19,468 nucleotides of DNA, from positions 1 through 19,468 of the forward strand of contig JAQUNM010000004.1 in NCBI GenBank assembly GCA_028717605.1, read 5' to 3'. The position numbers and the translations under genes were made by a program. This document shows positions 1-7,362 of the stretch, piece after piece (position 1 is the stretch's first letter; each line of letters starts with the position of its first letter). Under the pieces are notes generated by a model that saw only the letters and a list, made by a program, of their open reading frames with translations, made no database searches and was not told the origin of the DNA. This DNA comes from Minisyncoccota bacterium. GTDB lineage: Bacteria > Patescibacteriota > Minisyncoccia > Minisyncoccales > GWA2-38-27.

Positions 1-1473
1 AACAGACTTTATGTTACCTGTTTTAGGGGAAATAAAGAAATTGAAAAAGATGCAGAATCAGCTTTAATTTGGGAAAGGCTATTTAAGGAAAAAAGAATTG
101 AAGCTAAGCAAGTAGATTTTCCTGAAAAAAATGGAATGCAACAAGGTAGAATCTTTTTTTATAATGAGACCAAAAATTGGTGGTCTCGTTCAGGTATTCC
201 CTTTAACATGCCCGTTGGAGAACCTGGTGGGCCTGATTCTGAAATATTTTATGATACTCAAACTAATAAACACGAAAATTCTAAATGGAAAAACCTTCCT
301 TGTCATTTAAATTGTGATTGCGGCAGATTTATAGAAATAGCTAATAGTGTTTTTATGGAATTCAAGAAAACAGAAAATGGTTTTGAAAAATTAAAACAAA
401 AAAACGTAGATTTTGGCGGGGGCTTAGAAAGAATAGCTTTGGCTGTTCAAAAAAAAGACAATATATTCGAGACAGATTTATTTTTAAATATTATTGAAAA
501 GATTGAACGATTATCTGGGAAAAAATATAGAGAGAATACAAAAGCTTTTGAAATTATCGCTGACCATTTAAAAGCAGTTTGTTTTATTGTTTCTGAGAAT
601 ATTGTTCCTTCTAATTTACAGCAAGGATATATTGTTAGAAGGCTGATTAGGAGAGCAATAAGATGTGCTAGAATTTTAAGCATTAAAAAAGAATTATTCG
701 ATATTATTCCAATTATTTGTGAAAACTATAAAGATATTTATCCAGAACTAAAAAATAATTTAGAATTTATTGAAAAAGAAACAGCAAAAGAATATGTTAA
801 GTTTGAACAAACCCTAGAAAAAGGATTAAAAGAATTTGAAAAAATATCAGGAAATATTTCTGGTTCTCAAGCCTTTAATCTTTATCAAAGCTATGGTTTT
901 CCCATTGAAATGACCCAAGAGTTAGCGCAAGAAAAAGGAAAGTCAGTTGATTTAAAAGAATACAAAGAGAAATTAAAAAAACACCAAAATATTTCTAGAG
1001 CTTCTAGTCAATCCTTTAAAGGAGGTCTAGCTGACACATCTGAAAAAACAACTAGATTGCACACAGCCGCTCATTTAATGTTAGCGGGTTTAAGGAAAAT
1101 TTTAGGAGATCATGTTTCTCAAAAAGGTAGTAATATTACTGCTGAACGTTTAAGGTTTGATTTTTCTCATTCAGAAAAATTAACCGAACAAGAAATTAAA
1201 CAGGTGGAAGATTTTGTTAATCAAGCTATTAAAAAACAAAAACCTATTATAATGAAAGAAATGTCTTTAGATGAGGCCAAAAATATAGGAGCTATTGGTA
1301 TTTTTCAGTATGGAGAAAAAGTTAAGGTTTATTCAGTTGAGGGTTTTAGTTGTGAAATATGTGGTGGTCCTCATGTTCAAAATACCAAAGAATTAGGCAA
1401 TTTTAAAATTATTAAACAAGAAAGCTCTTCAGCTGGAATCAGAAGAATTAAGGCTATTTTAGAAGATGAATAA
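1..1473 (+). CDS. alaS: Alanyl-tRNA synthetase, 5'-truncated by window edge, lacking C-terminal DHHA1/C-Ala domain
   Basis: Class II synthetase that charges tRNA-Ala and hydrolyses mischarged Ser/Gly-tRNA-Ala. The frame is open from base 1, so the start lies upstream and about 490 residues are visible. The N-terminal part has the catalytic-core segment ending in GGPDSEIFYD (near base 235-255) and the glycine-rich FGGGLERIA motif 3 (near 412-440). The editing domain follows, with HTAAH (bases 1060-1074) and CEICGGPH (from 1351) as the predicted metal ligands; the usual CGGTH threonine is proline here. The protein stops just after the editing domain at RRIKAIL, where most bacterial AlaRS (about 870 aa) continue into a coiled coil and the C-Ala/DHHA1 domain. 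An internal ATG at 136 is not a plausible start because the homology extends upstream of it. The gene overlaps the next one by 8 bases. Confidence 0.95.
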   Translation, partial: NRLYVTCFRGNKEIEKDAESALIWERLFKEKRIEAKQVDFPEKNGMQQGRIFFYNETKNWWSRSGIPFNMPVGEPGGPDSEIFYDTQTNKHENSKWKNLPCHLNCDCGRFIEIANSVFMEFKKTENGFEKLKQKNVDFGGGLERIALAVQKKDNIFETDLFLNIIEKIERLSGKKYRENTKAFEIIADHLKAVCFIVSENIVPSNLQQGYIVRRLIRRAIRCARILSIKKELFDIIPIICENYKDIYPELKNNLEFIEKETAKEYVKFEQTLEKGLKEFEKISGNISGSQAFNLYQSYGFPIEMTQELAQEKGKSVDLKEYKEKLKKHQNISRASSQSFKGGLADTSEKTTRLHTAAHLMLAGLRKILGDHVSQKGSNITAERLRFDFSHSEKLTEQEIKQVEDFVNQAIKKQKPIIMKEMSLDEAKNIGAIGIFQYGEKVKVYSVEGFSCEICGGPHVQNTKELGNFKIIKQESSSAGIRRIKAILEDE

Positions 1474-2341
1474 TTTATATTTAGACATAGGAACGGAAGC
1501 GATTAAATCTTATTATAACAAGGAGTATTCTGTTATTTATTATAAAGAGACAACATTATTTGATAAAAAAACAGCTTTAATGAGAGAATTAAAAAAATTT
1601 AATAAACCATCTGTTATTTTGACTGGATCAATAATAAATTCTGAGATTAAAACAATTTCTTTTCAAAGAGATAATCCTGGTAAAAAAATTTCTAAAAAGG
1701 AAATTGGTTCTTTTTTTAAATTGTTTTCCGGTAAACATTATTCTATTTTAGAGAAAAAAATACAAGGGTATAAAGTTAGTAGTTTTTTGAATTATACAGG
1801 TAGAAATATAGAGGTAAAAATTTTATTAAATAATTTCGATGAAAATTTTTTTAAAAATATATTTAAAAATATTAAGATCGTTTCTTTAGCCGAACTAATT
1901 ATTATTCCTGAGCCTAATTGTTTTATATTAGATATAGGAGGAGAACAAAGTCAAGTTTTTGAAATAGAACAAGGAATTTTAAGTAATATTTTTAATATTC
2001 CTTTAGGAGGAAAATTTTTTTCGGAAATTTTATCTAAAAAATTAAATTTATCTTTAAAAGATGCTCGTATTTTAAAAGAAAATTATAGCAAAGGAGAACT
2101 TACTGAATCAGTTAGTAAAAAAATAAGTAATATGTTTGAAATGAAAGAAATAGAAAAAAGTTTTAATTATTTTTCTAAACCCAGGTATATCTTAGGAGGA
2201 GGAAGTCTTTTGCCAGAATTAAAAAACTTTTTAAGAGCAAAATATCTTTGGCAGTTGAAAAATACTGAGAATGTGATAAAAGATAGTATAGAAGCTCAAT
2301 GTTTTAGTTGTCAATTATTATATGGGAAAAAAATTTTTTGA
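1466..2341 (+). CDS. FtsA/PilM-like ASKHA-fold ATPase (hypothetical)
   Basis: A 291-aa soluble protein with the three signatures of the actin/Hsp70/FtsA fold: a phosphate-1 loop at the N-terminus (LYLDIGTEAIKS, residues 4-15), a phosphate-2 loop (ILDIGGEQSQVF, residues 154-165) and an adenosine motif (YILGGGSLLPEL, residues 241-252). It lacks a signal peptide, a membrane segment and the C-terminal amphipathic helix of classical FtsA, and is shorter than FtsA (about 420 aa) or PilM (about 350 aa). It overlaps alaS by 8 bases and the following membrane-protein gene by 20 bases, so the two downstream products are probably made together. By analogy with PilM/PilN, it may act as a cytoplasmic ATPase docking to the N-terminal tail of its neighbour. 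The fold is clear; the specific function is inference. Confidence 0.75.
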   Translation: MNNLYLDIGTEAIKSYYNKEYSVIYYKETTLFDKKTALMRELKKFNKPSVILTGSIINSEIKTISFQRDNPGKKISKKEIGSFFKLFSGKHYSILEKKIQGYKVSSFLNYTGRNIEVKILLNNFDENFFKNIFKNIKIVSLAELIIIPEPNCFILDIGGEQSQVFEIEQGILSNIFNIPLGGKFFSEILSKKLNLSLKDARILKENYSKGELTESVSKKISNMFEMKEIEKSFNYFSKPRYILGGGSLLPELKNFLRAKYLWQLKNTENVIKDSIEAQCFSCQLLYGKKIF

Positions 2342-3533
2342 TATAGTTCCGATTCAGAAGAAACAAGAGAAAAATATTTTTGAGTCAGAAAAGAAACCTG
2401 TGTTGAAAAAAAATAATAAAATTATTTTTTATTCTTTAATAGGTCTATTGACTGTTCTTTTATTTGGTTTATTCATTCATTCTTTTTCTTCTCCACTTAT
2501 AATAGAGATTTATCCAGAAATGAATTTATTAGAAATTGAGGAAGTTATCAATTTAGATCCAAAAATAGAGAATTCTATTTACGCTACTAATACAATAGCA
2601 GTTAAAGAAATAACAGTTTCTGTTAAAAATTCTCAAGAATTTTTAGCTACTGGTAAGATTTTAAAACAAGAAAAGGCTTTAGGTACTATTCGTGTCTATA
2701 ATAACCATTCTACTGAAAGCCAATCTTTATTACCCGAAACTAGGTTTGTTTCAGCTGATGGAATGCTTTTTCGATCTGTCCAAAGAGAAATAATTCCAGG
2801 CGGAACCTATAAAGAAGGTAAGTTAGTTGAGGGTTATTTAGATATCGAAGTTATAGCAGCTGAGCCAGGGCCAGAGTATAATATAGGCCCAACTACTTTT
2901 TCTATTCCTGGTTTTGCTGGGACAGCAAAATATACTACTTTTTATGCTAAATCATTTGAACCAATGAAAGGAGGAATTAGCCAAGAAGTTAGCCAAGTTA
3001 AACAAGAAGATCTTAATCAAGCAGAGGAACAATTATTAGATAGAATGAAAAAAGAAGCTAAAGAAAAGTTATTAGAAAAGGTTTCTGCTGATTTTTCTCT
3101 AATAGAACCCATAATAAAATATGAAGCACTAGAAATATCTTATTCGGTTCCAGCTGAAACAACCCAGGATTCTTTTATTTTAGAAATAGAAATTCAGGCT
3201 AACGGTTTTATCTTTAAGAAATCAGAAATGCAAGAGTTTATAAAAAAAATAGCTTCAAAAGAGTTAGAAGGAAATTTGATAAAGCCGGGAAGCTTGAAGA
3301 CTAATTACGAAAATGGTACAGAATTAAAAACATTTTTTTCTTTAATGATTTACCCAGAAATAGATATTTTAGAGTTAAAAAAATCAATTATTTCTTTAAC
3401 TAAACCTCAAACAATATTTACCCTACAAGAAAGAGAAGAAATTTTTAAAGCTATTATTAAGTCATGGTCTTTTTTAAGAAAAAGGGTTCCAGAAAACCTA
3501 GAAAAGATTGAAATGATAATAAAGGTTGACTAA
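2322..3533 (+). CDS. Single-pass membrane protein with baseplate J/gp47-like outer domain
   Basis: A 403-aa protein with a short lysine-rich cytoplasmic tail (residues 1-33), one hydrophobic segment (about 34-53) and a large extracytoplasmic part. Residues about 85-218 resemble the domain annotated as 'baseplate J/gp47 family' in Patescibacteria, with the landmarks GTIRVYNN (121-128), a G-x-LFRS segment (147-152) and PGPEYNIGPTTFSIPGF (183-199). A long acidic/lysine-rich helical stretch follows (about 220-260), then a second alpha/beta region. The tail carries FFDIVP at residues 5-10, reminiscent in position and character of the INLLP motif that PilN uses to bind PilM. The gene overlaps the ASKHA ATPase gene by 20 bases. 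No phage genes are nearby, so a structural phage role is unlikely. The biological role is unknown. Confidence 0.7.
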   Translation: MGKKFFDIVPIQKKQEKNIFESEKKPVLKKNNKIIFYSLIGLLTVLLFGLFIHSFSSPLIIEIYPEMNLLEIEEVINLDPKIENSIYATNTIAVKEITVSVKNSQEFLATGKILKQEKALGTIRVYNNHSTESQSLLPETRFVSADGMLFRSVQREIIPGGTYKEGKLVEGYLDIEVIAAEPGPEYNIGPTTFSIPGFAGTAKYTTFYAKSFEPMKGGISQEVSQVKQEDLNQAEEQLLDRMKKEAKEKLLEKVSADFSLIEPIIKYEALEISYSVPAETTQDSFILEIEIQANGFIFKKSEMQEFIKKIASKELEGNLIKPGSLKTNYENGTELKTFFSLMIYPEIDILELKKSIISLTKPQTIFTLQEREEIFKAIIKSWSFLRKRVPENLEKIEMIIKVD

Positions 3534-3554
3534 ATGAAAATTTTTTATTATACT
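3526..3554 (+). promoter_or_regulatory. Sigma70-type promoter for the infA-ribosomal protein operon
   Basis: The -35 box TTGACT (3526-3531) and the -10 box TATACT (3549-3554) are separated by exactly 17 bases and match the consensus at 10 of 12 positions. The -35 box includes the last coding bases and part of the TAA stop of the preceding gene. Transcription would start near 3560-3562, giving infA a leader of only about 8-10 bases with no room for a Shine-Dalgarno site. This is a sequence-only prediction. Confidence 0.65.
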
Positions 3555-3569
3555 TAAATATTATTCTTA

Positions 3570-3785
3570 ATGAGTAAAAATAACGTTCGTCAAGAAAGAG
3601 GAATTGTTTTAGAAATTTTACCCGGACCTACCTTTAAAATCCAACTAGATGATGGGCAAGAGATTATTGGTTATTTAGCTGGAAAATTAAGAATCCATAA
3701 AATAAAAATTCTACCAGGAGACAAAGTAACAGTTGAAATGACTCCTTATGATAAAGATAGGGCTAGAATTGTTTATAGAAAATAA
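3570..3785 (+). CDS. infA: Translation initiation factor IF-1
   Basis: A 71-aa S1/OB-fold protein that binds the ribosomal A site during initiation and assists IF-2 and IF-3. Its length matches the family. Typical motifs are GIVLEILPGPTFKIQLDDG near the N-terminus, a GKLRIHKIKILPGDKV core and the PYDKDRARIVYR C-terminus. The ATG lies about 8-10 bases after the predicted transcription start, and no Shine-Dalgarno sequence precedes it. It is the first gene of the block that continues with rpmJ and the alpha operon. In many bacteria secY, adk and map precede it; here an ASKHA/membrane-protein pair does. Confidence 0.97.
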   Translation: MSKNNVRQERGIVLEILPGPTFKIQLDDGQEIIGYLAGKLRIHKIKILPGDKVTVEMTPYDKDRARIVYRK

Positions 3786-3787
3786 TT

Positions 3788-3901
3788 ATGAAAGTAAGAT
3801 CATCGGTTAAGAAAATTTGTAAAGACTGTAAAATAGTCCGTAGAAAAGGACGAATTTATGTTGTTTGTTCTAATCCGAAACATAAGCAAAAACAAGGATA
3901 A
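3788..3901 (+). CDS. rpmJ: Large-subunit ribosomal protein L36 (bL36), zinc-binding form
   Basis: A 37-aa protein of the 50S subunit, easily missed because of its size. The translation starts MKVRSSVKKICKDCK and ends NPKHKQKQG. It is the zinc-binding (C+) type: C11, C14, C27 and H32 form the expected C-C-C-H site. It sits 2 bases after infA and 5 bases before rpsM, the normal infA-rpmJ-rpsM order. It should be cotranscribed from the promoter before infA. Confidence 0.97.
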   Translation: MKVRSSVKKICKDCKIVRRKGRIYVVCSNPKHKQKQG

Positions 3902-3906
3902 AAACT

Positions 3907-4296
3907 ATGCCTAGAATAGCTGGGATTAATATCCCTGATAAAAAAAGAATAGAAATAGCTTTAACTTATATATATGGAATAGGGCCATCTTTAAGTAAAA
4001 AAATATTAGAACAATTAAAAATAAGTCCTGATAAAAAAGCCTCAGAATTAAACCCAGAACAGGTTACTAAATTAAAAGATATCATAGAGAAAAATTATAC
4101 TATTGAAGGAGATTTAAGGAGAAAAATTAATTTAGATATAAAAAGATTAAAAGATATTAATTCTTATAAAGGAATAAGACATATTAAAAATTTACCAGCT
4201 AGGGGTCAAAGAACCAAAACTAACAACAGAACGGTTAGAGGAAATGTCAGAAAAACAGTAGGCTCTGGTAGAAAGCCCCCAGCTCAAGCAACATAA
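3907..4296 (+). CDS. rpsM: Small-subunit ribosomal protein S13
   Basis: A 129-aa 30S head protein that contacts the P-site tRNA and forms bridges to the large subunit. The N-terminus PRIAGINIPDKKRIEIALTY and the following YGIG are diagnostic, as is the basic C-terminal tail with RGQRTKTNNRTVRG. The start is preceded by an AAGGA stretch at about 3894-3898, a modest Shine-Dalgarno candidate. It is the first gene of the classical alpha operon (rpsM-rpsK-rpsD-rpoA-rplQ), whose order is intact here. Confidence 0.97.
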   Translation: MPRIAGINIPDKKRIEIALTYIYGIGPSLSKKILEQLKISPDKKASELNPEQVTKLKDIIEKNYTIEGDLRRKINLDIKRLKDINSYKGIRHIKNLPARGQRTKTNNRTVRGNVRKTVGSGRKPPAQAT

Positions 4297-4300
4297 AAAC

Positions 4301-4747
4301 ATGGGAAAAAAACGCATTATTCAAAAAACTGAGAAAGAATTATTAAAAGAAAGAGAAGACATAGAGTCAGGAGTTAAAAAAGCTAGTTTAAAAAAAGTTA
4401 AAATAGAGAAAGCTAAGATTTGTATTTTTTCTTCTTATAATAATACTATTATCACCTTAAGTAACGAAAAGGGCGATGTTTTAACTTGGTCTACATCTGG
4501 AAAGGTTGGATTTAAGGGGACTAAAAAAGCAACCCCTTATGCTGCTTCTAAAGTAGCTGAAAATATTGCTTTTTTTGCCCAAAAACAAGGTATTCAAAAA
4601 GCTGATATTTTTGTTAAAGGAATAGGAGCTGGTCGAGAATCGGCTATTCGATCATTAGCCGCGAAAGGAATAGAAATTATTTCTATTAAAGACATAACTC
4701 CTCTTCCTCATAATGGTTGTCGACCTAAAAAACCTAGAAGAGCATGA
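4301..4747 (+). CDS. rpsK: Small-subunit ribosomal protein S11, with extended basic N-terminus
   Basis: A 148-aa 30S platform protein. The core is clear: SSYNNTIITLSNEKGDVLTW, GFKGTKKATPYAA, VKGIGAGRESAIRSL and the C-terminal TPLPHNGCRPKKPRR. Most bacterial S11 proteins have about 129 residues; the excess here is a charged, Lys/Glu-rich N-terminal extension of roughly 17-20 residues. The ATG at 4301 is 4 bases after rpsM. No later ATG precedes the conserved core, so the extension appears real. The stop overlaps the start of rpsD by 4 bases (ATGA). Confidence 0.96.
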   Translation: MGKKRIIQKTEKELLKEREDIESGVKKASLKKVKIEKAKICIFSSYNNTIITLSNEKGDVLTWSTSGKVGFKGTKKATPYAASKVAENIAFFAQKQGIQKADIFVKGIGAGRESAIRSLAAKGIEIISIKDITPLPHNGCRPKKPRRA

Positions 4748-5373
4748 AAGATTCAAAATGTAAAATTTGTCGTAGAGTTGGCGAAAAACTTCTTTTAAAA
4801 GGAGATCGTTGTCTTTCTACTAAATGTAGTCTTATTAAAAAACCCTATGCTCCTGGTATTAAGGGTAAAAAAAGAAGAAGAGTTATGTCAGAATATGGTA
4901 AAGAGTTACAAGAGAAACAGAAATTAAAAAATTGGTATAATTTAAGAGAAAGACAATTTAGTAAATACGTAAAAGAAGTGCTTGAAAAAAGAGGTAAAGT
5001 GGAAGACGCTGGTGCTTTATTAATTAAGAAATTAGAAAGCAGATTAGATAACGTTATTTTTAAAATGGGATTAGCATCTTCGCATACTCAAGCTAGACAA
5101 ATGGTTAATCATGGTCATTTTTTAGTTAATGAAAAAAAAGTAGACATCCCTTCTTATCAAGTTAAGAAAGGAGATAAAATAATAATTAGGCCCCAATCTT
5201 TGAACATAGGTCTTTTGAAAAATATTCAATTAAAGCTTAAAAAATATAAAGCGCCTTCTTGGCTTAAATTAAACTTGGATAAGTTAGAGGCTGAGGTAAT
5301 TCAAGAACCATTCTTGGAAGAAACAGCCCCTATAGCTGAAATTTCAGCTATCTTTGAATATTATTCAAGATAA
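4744..5373 (+). CDS. rpsD: Small-subunit ribosomal protein S4, zinc-binding form
   Basis: A 209-aa primary 16S rRNA-binding protein of 30S assembly; in other bacteria it is the translational repressor of the alpha operon. The N-terminus carries four cysteines in zinc-ribbon spacing (C6, C9, C23, C28), making it the C+ type. The S4 RNA-binding domain is visible as LESRLDNVIFKMGLASSHTQ followed by ARQMVNHGHFLVN. The ATG overlaps the rpsK stop (ATGA), implying translational coupling. The last 30 residues are acidic and hydrophobic and end EYYSR. I did not identify an S4-binding pseudoknot upstream of rpsM. Confidence 0.97.
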   Translation: MKDSKCKICRRVGEKLLLKGDRCLSTKCSLIKKPYAPGIKGKKRRRVMSEYGKELQEKQKLKNWYNLRERQFSKYVKEVLEKRGKVEDAGALLIKKLESRLDNVIFKMGLASSHTQARQMVNHGHFLVNEKKVDIPSYQVKKGDKIIIRPQSLNIGLLKNIQLKLKKYKAPSWLKLNLDKLEAEVIQEPFLEETAPIAEISAIFEYYSR

Positions 5374-5377
5374 AAAT

Positions 5378-6262
5378 ATGATTTTACAAAATACAAAAGA
5401 ACCAAAAATTATTGATCAGAAAAATAACTCAGCTGTTATAGAAATACAAGGCCTTTACCCAGGTTATGGTACCACTATTGGTAATAGCCTAAGAAGAGTG
5501 ATGATTTCTTCATTACAAGGGTCAGCTATTACTCAGGTTAAAATTAAAGGAGTAAATCATGAATTTTCTACAATACCTGGTGTTTTAGAAGATGTTATTG
5601 TTCTTATAATGAATCTTAAGCAAATGAGGTTTAAGCAATATGATTCAGAGCCTCAAACAGCTTTTCTAAAGGTTAAAGGAGAAAGAAAGGTTTTGGCCTC
5701 TGATTTTAAATATCCAACCCAGGTAGAAATTATTAACCCAGATTGCCATATTTTTACTTTAACTGATAAAAAAGCAGAAGTAGAAATGGAAATCCAAATT
5801 GAACAAGGAATAGGGTATGAGCCAGTAGAAAACAGAAAAACTCAAAAGAAAAAAGAAATAGGTGTTATTTTGGTTGATGCGATTTTTTCTCCAATTAAAA
5901 AAATTAATTTTAAGGTAGAAAATATGAGAGTAGGTGAAAAAACAGATTATGAAAAACTTTCTATAGAAATAGAAACTGATGGTACTATTTTACCAGAACA
6001 GGTTTTTACTAAAGCTTGTACTATTTTGGCTGAACAATTTTCTTTTTTAGGCCAGACATTTAAAGAACAAGAAAATGGATTACAAGAGTTAAAGCTTTCT
6101 GATAAATTAAGCAAAGCCCTAGAACAGAATAATATTAAAACTATTAATGACCTTATGGGAATAACAGAACAAGATGTTTTAAAAATACCTGGTTTAGGGG
6201 AAAAAGCAGTGAAGGATATTAAAAAAGCTTTAAAAAAGAAAAAATTAGAATTAAAGTCATGA
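5378..6262 (+). CDS. rpoA: DNA-directed RNA polymerase alpha subunit
   Basis: A 294-aa subunit whose dimer scaffolds RNA polymerase assembly. The N-terminal domain shows YPGYGTTIGNSLRRVMISS (residues 27-45) and FSTIPGVLEDV (63-73). A linker leads to a C-terminal domain of about 60 residues with the helix-hairpin-helix IPGLGEKAVKDIKKAL (270-285). I chose the ATG at 5378, 4 bases after the rpsD stop, over an upstream TTG at 5354 that would overlap rpsD and add eight residues unlike the family. In the CTD, residues aligning with the E. coli UP-element contacts R265, N268, S299 and E302 are K243, K246, A277 and D280, while the K298 equivalent (K276) is kept. The 3' end overlaps rplQ by 4 bases. 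Confidence 0.97.
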   Translation: MILQNTKEPKIIDQKNNSAVIEIQGLYPGYGTTIGNSLRRVMISSLQGSAITQVKIKGVNHEFSTIPGVLEDVIVLIMNLKQMRFKQYDSEPQTAFLKVKGERKVLASDFKYPTQVEIINPDCHIFTLTDKKAEVEMEIQIEQGIGYEPVENRKTQKKKEIGVILVDAIFSPIKKINFKVENMRVGEKTDYEKLSIEIETDGTILPEQVFTKACTILAEQFSFLGQTFKEQENGLQELKLSDKLSKALEQNNIKTINDLMGITEQDVLKIPGLGEKAVKDIKKALKKKKLELKS

Positions 6263-6609
6263 GGAATTTGATTAAAGGAAGAAAACTTTCTCGGGACAAA
6301 GACCAAAGGAAAGCTTTGATGAAATCTTTAGCTAGGTCTCTTTTTCTAAAGAGAAAGATAAAAACGACTAAGGCTAAAGCTAAAGAAGTTTCTATTTTTG
6401 CTGAAAAAGCCATTACTCGGGCTAAAAAAGGAGACTTACATTCTAGAAGACTGCTTTTAAAAAATTTTTCACCACAAATAGTTAAAAAATTAATTCAAGA
6501 GATAGCTCCAAGTTTTAAAGAAAGACAAGGAGGATATACTAGGATTATTAAATTAGGTCCTAGAAAATCAGATAGTAGCGAAATGGCGATTATAGAATTA
6601 GTTGAATAA
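6259..6609 (+). CDS. rplQ: Large-subunit ribosomal protein L17
   Basis: A 116-aa 50S protein near the exit-tunnel surface, last gene of the standard alpha operon. Recognisable segments are GRKLSRDKDQRKALMKSLA near the N-terminus (family GRTSSHRKAMLRNLA), TTKAKAKEV and the C-terminal YTRIIKLGPRKSDSSEMAIIEL. The length is normal for the family. The ATG overlaps the rpoA stop (ATGA), so translation is probably coupled. The next gene, rplM, begins 5 bases downstream. Confidence 0.96.
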   Translation: MRNLIKGRKLSRDKDQRKALMKSLARSLFLKRKIKTTKAKAKEVSIFAEKAITRAKKGDLHSRRLLLKNFSPQIVKKLIQEIAPSFKERQGGYTRIIKLGPRKSDSSEMAIIELVE

Positions 6610-6614
6610 ATATT

Positions 6615-6956
6615 ATGGAATATTATATTGATGCAGAAGGAAAAATATTGGGCAAATTAGCAACAGAAATTGCCCAATTATTAAGAGGAAAAAATAAGCC
6701 AAGTTTTGTTCCTTATAAAGATGAAGGAGACGTTGTTATTGTTAAAAATATCAGAAAAATAAAGTTAACCGGAAAAAAGGAAAAAAACAAAATGTATTAT
6801 AGACATAGTGGTTATTTAGGAAGTTTAAAGACAGAATCTTTTGAAAAGATTTTTGCTAGAGATCCAGAAAAGGTTTTAAAACAAGCTGTTTTAGGAATGC
6901 TTCCTCCAAATAAATTAAGGGCTATTCAAATCAAAAGACTAAAAATAGAAAAATGA
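6615..6956 (+). CDS. rplM: Large-subunit ribosomal protein L13, short form
   Basis: A 113-aa 50S assembly protein. The family core is clear: YYIDAEGKILGKLATEIAQ, LLRGKNKPSF, YYRHSGYLGSLK and LGMLPPNKL. Most bacterial L13 proteins have about 140-150 residues. This one starts directly at the strand equivalent to WYVVDA, so it lacks about 14 N-terminal residues, and it also lacks the C-terminal tail. It is followed by rpsI with a 4-base overlap, the near-universal L13-S9 pair, here fused in line with the alpha operon. Confidence 0.95.
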   Translation: MEYYIDAEGKILGKLATEIAQLLRGKNKPSFVPYKDEGDVVIVKNIRKIKLTGKKEKNKMYYRHSGYLGSLKTESFEKIFARDPEKVLKQAVLGMLPPNKLRAIQIKRLKIEK

Positions 6957-7357
6957 AAAAAACTAAAGATCCATATTTTGCATCAATAGGGAGAAGAAAA
7001 AGTTCAGTAGCTAGAGTTTATCTTTTTAATCAAGAAAAAAAGGGAATTATAGTTAATGAAAAAGATTATAAGAAATATTTTCCTACCAAAGATTTACAAA
7101 AAAAAGCTGTTTTTCCATTAGAAACAATGAAATGTTTAGATCGTTTTTATTTTTCTATTAAAGTAAAAGGAGGGGGAATTAGTTCTCAAGCAGAAGCAAT
7201 AGCTCATGGTATTTCCAGGGCTTTAGTTAAATTCAACTCTGATTTTAAAAAAAGATTGAGAAAGGCAGGAAGTTTAACTCGAGATCCAAGGACAAGAGAA
7301 AGAAAAAAGTTTGGCTTAAAAAGGGCCAGAAGAGCACCTCAGTGGAGAAAAAGATAA
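6953..7357 (+). CDS. rpsI: Small-subunit ribosomal protein S9
   Basis: A 134-aa 30S head protein whose C-terminal tail reaches the P-site tRNA anticodon loop. Diagnostic stretches are FASIGRRKSSVARVYL at the N-terminus, GGGISSQAEAIAHGISRAL and the tail RDPRTRERKKFGLKRARRAP. The protein ends QWRKR; the usual ending is SKR, so the final Lys-Arg is kept and the serine is replaced by arginine. It is the last gene before the intrinsic terminator and overlaps rplM by 4 bases. Confidence 0.97.
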   Translation: MKKTKDPYFASIGRRKSSVARVYLFNQEKKGIIVNEKDYKKYFPTKDLQKKAVFPLETMKCLDRFYFSIKVKGGGISSQAEAIAHGISRALVKFNSDFKKRLRKAGSLTRDPRTRERKKFGLKRARRAPQWRKR

Positions 7358-7362
7358 AATTG

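Noticed and set aside
2322..3533. Prophage remnant because of the baseplate J-like domain
   Set aside because: The protein has an N-terminal membrane anchor, is coupled to an ASKHA ATPase, and no other phage-like gene is nearby.
5354..5377. Upstream TTG start for rpoA adding eight residues
   Set aside because: It would overlap rpsD and gives an N-terminus unlike the family; the ATG at 5378 is 4 bases after the rpsD stop and starts normally.
5947..6413. Open frames on the minus strand opposite rpoA and rplQ, and similar ones elsewhere (for example 447-683, 14287-14550, 16165-16515)
   Set aside because: They lie fully opposite well-recognised genes, encode phenylalanine/serine-rich strings typical of antisense of lysine-rich genes, and match no family.
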